Shown here in pieces: positions 34,388 through 36,310 of a stretch of 36,310 nt of DNA. The translations under genes and the position numbers were made by a program. The stretch's first letter is position 1; the number at the start of each line of letters is the position of its first letter. The stretch comes from Bdellovibrio sp. (lineage in GTDB: Bacteria > Bdellovibrionota > Bacteriovoracia > Bacteriovoracales > Bacteriovoracaceae). Under the pieces are notes generated by a model. That model had not been told where the DNA came from. It searched no databases and saw nothing but the letters and a program-made list of their open reading frames with translations. The stretch covers positions 1 through 36,310 of the forward strand of contig JACPIU010000029.1 of NCBI GenBank assembly GCA_016187935.1, in the 5' to 3' direction.

Positions 34388-34940
34388 ATGAAGCATTTAG
34401 TACTACTTGTAATATCATTTATGTTTTTAACGCTGGGAAACGCATTTGCCGATGAGGGAACTGGACCGAACGACAATAACTCGCAATGCGGGCACGGTGT
34501 CGGAATAGATTTCACGTATTCTTCCCCGGAGATGTTCTTCCCTGAACCCGATGTATTGAAACTTTCTGTTATTTGGGAAATTCTCAACTGCTTCGAATGG
34601 CGCCATGGACGACCTGTGAATCAATGTCGAAATCTTGAATTTTTAGTAAAAAGCCCAATCGTCGGTGGAGAAGCAGTTTTCACAAGCGTTCTAGAAGGAA
34701 CCGAGTGCCTTACAGATGGCTGTGAAGCCATTGTTAGACTTCCACTTGTGGCCCTGCTTACCCCTGATGAATATGAAAGATATCGGATGGGATTGGTTGT
34801 CATTAAGGACATTCAGCAGGATTGTCGGTCGTAAACTTGCCTGTCCCTACTACGATTTAAGATTCGTCTTAAATGGTACAGGTTTTGGTTCCGTAGCTGT
34901 TATCAGTTTGGAACGTTCTGTATTTGCCCCTTTGTTCTAG
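34388..34940 (+). pseudogene. Second copy of the small secreted protein, frameshifted
   Basis: The first frame reads a signal peptide (MKHLVLLVISFMFLTLG...) and domain blocks (TYSSPEMFF, VIWEILNC, CEAIVRLPLVALLTP) that align along their length with the protein at 30709, then stops at 34834 soon after VVIKDI. The following frame carries RIVGRKLACPYYDLRFVLNGTGFGS up to 34940, which is the missing C-terminus. Relative to the intact copy, about 38 bases between KDI and RI(I/V)GRKLA are gone, which shifts the frame. The AAGGAGTGAGA ribosome site is conserved. A truncated 148-residue secreted protein could still be made. Confidence 0.8.
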
Positions 34941-34959
34941 TAATATGATTTTAAATGAG

Positions 34960-34985
34960 GGATTGGGAGAAATCCCAATCCTTCA
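34960..34985 (+). terminator. Hairpin after the broken secreted-protein gene
   Basis: GGATTGGGA (34960-34968) pairs with TCCCAATCC (34973-34981) around a GAAA loop, 20 bases after the second-frame stop. The T-run is weak. The intact paralogue has a different-sequence hairpin in the same place. Confidence 0.65.
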
Positions 34986-35371
34986 AGTCCTGGCCGCCCG
35001 AAAGATTAGAAGCTATCCATTGACGAATAAATCTACTAACACTTGCCTAAATCCTCACAACTATCATGCTATAAAGCTTTAGCAATCCTTAAGGCGGCCA
35101 GAACTAAGACAGTTGACGAATGTGTTTTGCCATTTTGACTTAAATTTAAAATGAATGTTCTTCCGCAGGCCAACGAAAAATCCGAAGGCCATGACGCATC
35201 CGTGCTAATCGCCAATATATTCAAATTTTAAATCATGAATTATTTATTTGTGAATGTATGTCACCTGGACATAATTGAGCAATCTGGCGCCCCTTTGAAG
35301 GCATCTCGCCAGCAAAATGGTGTTCTGATAAATCTTCCGAACTTTCTTGGCGCATACGATTGAGCAGATAA

Positions 35372-35686
35372 TCGCCAGATAAAAATGCTCAGAAGTGGCT
35401 GCCAGACGCTGTTTCAGCAGCACAACCTGATTTATATTCTTCTTTAGATATATTTAATTCTAGCAAGCCGGCATTATTTGAATCAAATCTGATCATTTCA
35501 TGCGTGGTTAATCTCGGCCAAAAGAATAACATCAACTTCGTCATCACACCGTTAAAAACGCCATATGGACTGATGAATATCAAAAATATGGCCTCTTTTT
35601 TGAATGAAAAAATACATAAATTTCGTTTTGACATGACCGTGTGCACGCCTTTAAAAGCACACAAACTTAGAAATCACAACCTTTGA
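35372..35686 (+). other. Weak open frame in a gene-poor stretch, possible gene remnant
   Basis: Between 34986 and 35739 I find no solid gene. One frame is open from about 35372 to a stop at 35686. It has no ATG near its beginning and no ribosome site at its GTG (35504). Its translation (for example LIISCVVNLGQ and FVITPLKTPYG) is protein-like, with mixed strands, and could be a decayed gene. An opposing frame covers part of the same bases. Confidence 0.25.
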
Positions 35687-35739
35687 GGATTTTCCCTTGA
35701 AGGAGTGGCAAATTTAGTATTTAAAAAAGGAGTGTTCTT

Positions 35740-36174
35740 GTGTTTACAACAAATGGAGTTAGAGTCGAGCATGTTCATGGACTCAGGGCCAATGCCCATC
35801 ATTCGATGGGAGATCTTATGGATCTTCCCTTTTTTAGCAGCTGTCCAGCTTCACTTATCGATGAATTGGAAAACGCTAAAATTAAAAGCCATTACAAAAA
35901 AGGGCAGACAATACATTATCAAGGCACTCCATTTTTTGGTATCTCATGCATCGTAAACGGACTCGTCAAAAAAGTTAAAAGCCTGGACAATGGTGAAGAC
36001 ATCATCATTAGCCTTGCAGAAAGGGGTGATTTTTTCGGGATCAATTGCATTCTTTCAAAATCGACTAGCTTCGCCACCTACTCGACTGTGGCCATGGAAA
36101 ACAGCACAGTCTATTTCTTTGATAAAGCATTTATGCAGAATCAAATCAACAAATACCCTCAACTGGCCAGGTGA
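35740..36174 (+). CDS. Truncated CRP/FNR-family protein (sensor domain only)
   Basis: The 144-residue product starts at GTG with a good AAGGAG site. It holds only the beta-roll effector domain of the CRP/FNR family (HYKKGQTIHYQGTPFFG, GDFFGINCILSK, STVYFFDKAFM). It is clearly a paralogue of the regulator at 4673, sharing YKKG-x-T, GTP-x-x-G and FFDK. It stops just where the dimerisation helix should begin. The following 90 bases encode no winged helix in any frame, so the DNA-binding domain is absent, not shifted. It may be a decayed regulator or a sensor-only protein that acts by protein contact. Confidence 0.72.
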   Translation: MFTTNGVRVEHVHGLRANAHHSMGDLMDLPFFSSCPASLIDELENAKIKSHYKKGQTIHYQGTPFFGISCIVNGLVKKVKSLDNGEDIIISLAERGDFFGINCILSKSTSFATYSTVAMENSTVYFFDKAFMQNQINKYPQLAR

Positions 36175-36264
36175 TGTAAAAAATCTTGTGTAAATTCCAA
36201 AAGGGCCAAAGCAAGGCTTCCTCTATAGAATGACTTACCACAGTTATTCACAAGGAGAAAGACC

Positions 36265-36310
36265 ATGCTTGAGCTTAGACTGAATCTACCAGAGGTAGCG
36301 GAATTCGTAA
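36265..36310 (+). CDS. Start of a gene leaving the window
   Basis: The ATG is preceded by AAGGAGA and the frame reads MLELRLNLPEVAEFV before the right edge. This is too short to identify. The leading alternating strand and helix start is seen at the N-termini of several families including some transposases, which I cannot confirm. It may be homologous to the fragment at the left edge of the window. Confidence 0.5.
   Translation, partial: MLELRLNLPEVAEFV

Noticed and set aside
1-36310. CRISPR arrays, tRNA or rRNA genes, GEMM-type riboswitches
   Set aside because: Looked for on both strands by eye. No regularly spaced repeats, cloverleaf or riboswitch core was found.

Overview
The window is AT-rich, gene-dense DNA from a Gram-negative bacterium. 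Lipobox lipoproteins, an outer-membrane beta-barrel, a TonB-like protein and a Wzx/Wzz polysaccharide system support this. The lineage cannot be fixed from sequence alone. The mix of FNR-type regulators, exosortase-locus (XrtA/EpsH) style polysaccharide genes and a Cys-containing C-terminal anchor signal would fit a Bdellovibrionota or other delta-proteobacteria-like genome, at low confidence. No rRNA, tRNA, CRISPR array or complete insertion sequence was seen.

Region 1 (about 1-6.8 kb) looks like a stress or low-oxygen module. It holds a beta-CASP metallo-beta-lactamase RNase-like protein, an Hsp20 chaperone, an HPF/RaiA-like ribosome hibernation factor, two paralogous 72-residue zinc-ribbon proteins, a helical protein of unknown function and an FNR-like regulator with N-terminal cysteines. 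A TonB-like protein and a putative small lipoprotein follow.

Region 2 (about 7.1-28.5 kb) is a large exopolysaccharide locus made of strand-alternating blocks. It encodes an initiating sugar transferase, a beta-barrel, a FemAB/CelD-type acyltransferase, an O-antigen ligase/polymerase, Wzz, a methyltransferase, a GH44-like lipoprotein, glycosyltransferases, two NodB-type deacetylases, a GNAT protein and a Wzx flippase. Inside it sits a tightly overlapping acyl-AMP ligase, acyl carrier protein, NadE-like amide synthetase and asparagine-synthase-like amidotransferase operon. Many of these families are companions of exosortase A, but no exosortase, Wza/OPX exporter or Wzc kinase is present here. 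A perfect FNR box (TTGAT-N4-ATCAA) lies between the divergent Wzz and methyltransferase transcripts, suggesting oxygen- or redox-linked control.

Region 3 (about 28.8-36.3 kb) encodes secreted proteins. These are a subtilisin-like protease with a Gly-Gly-Gly-Cys / membrane helix / Lys tail, a small Cys-containing secreted protein, a modular GH5 cellulase lipoprotein with two almost identical domains, and a second copy of the small secreted protein broken by a deletion of about 38 bp. The region ends with a CRP/FNR-family protein that lacks its DNA-binding domain and the start of a gene that runs off the window. Together the window suggests a cell that builds, modifies and trims its own polysaccharide, with FNR-family regulators on both flanks.
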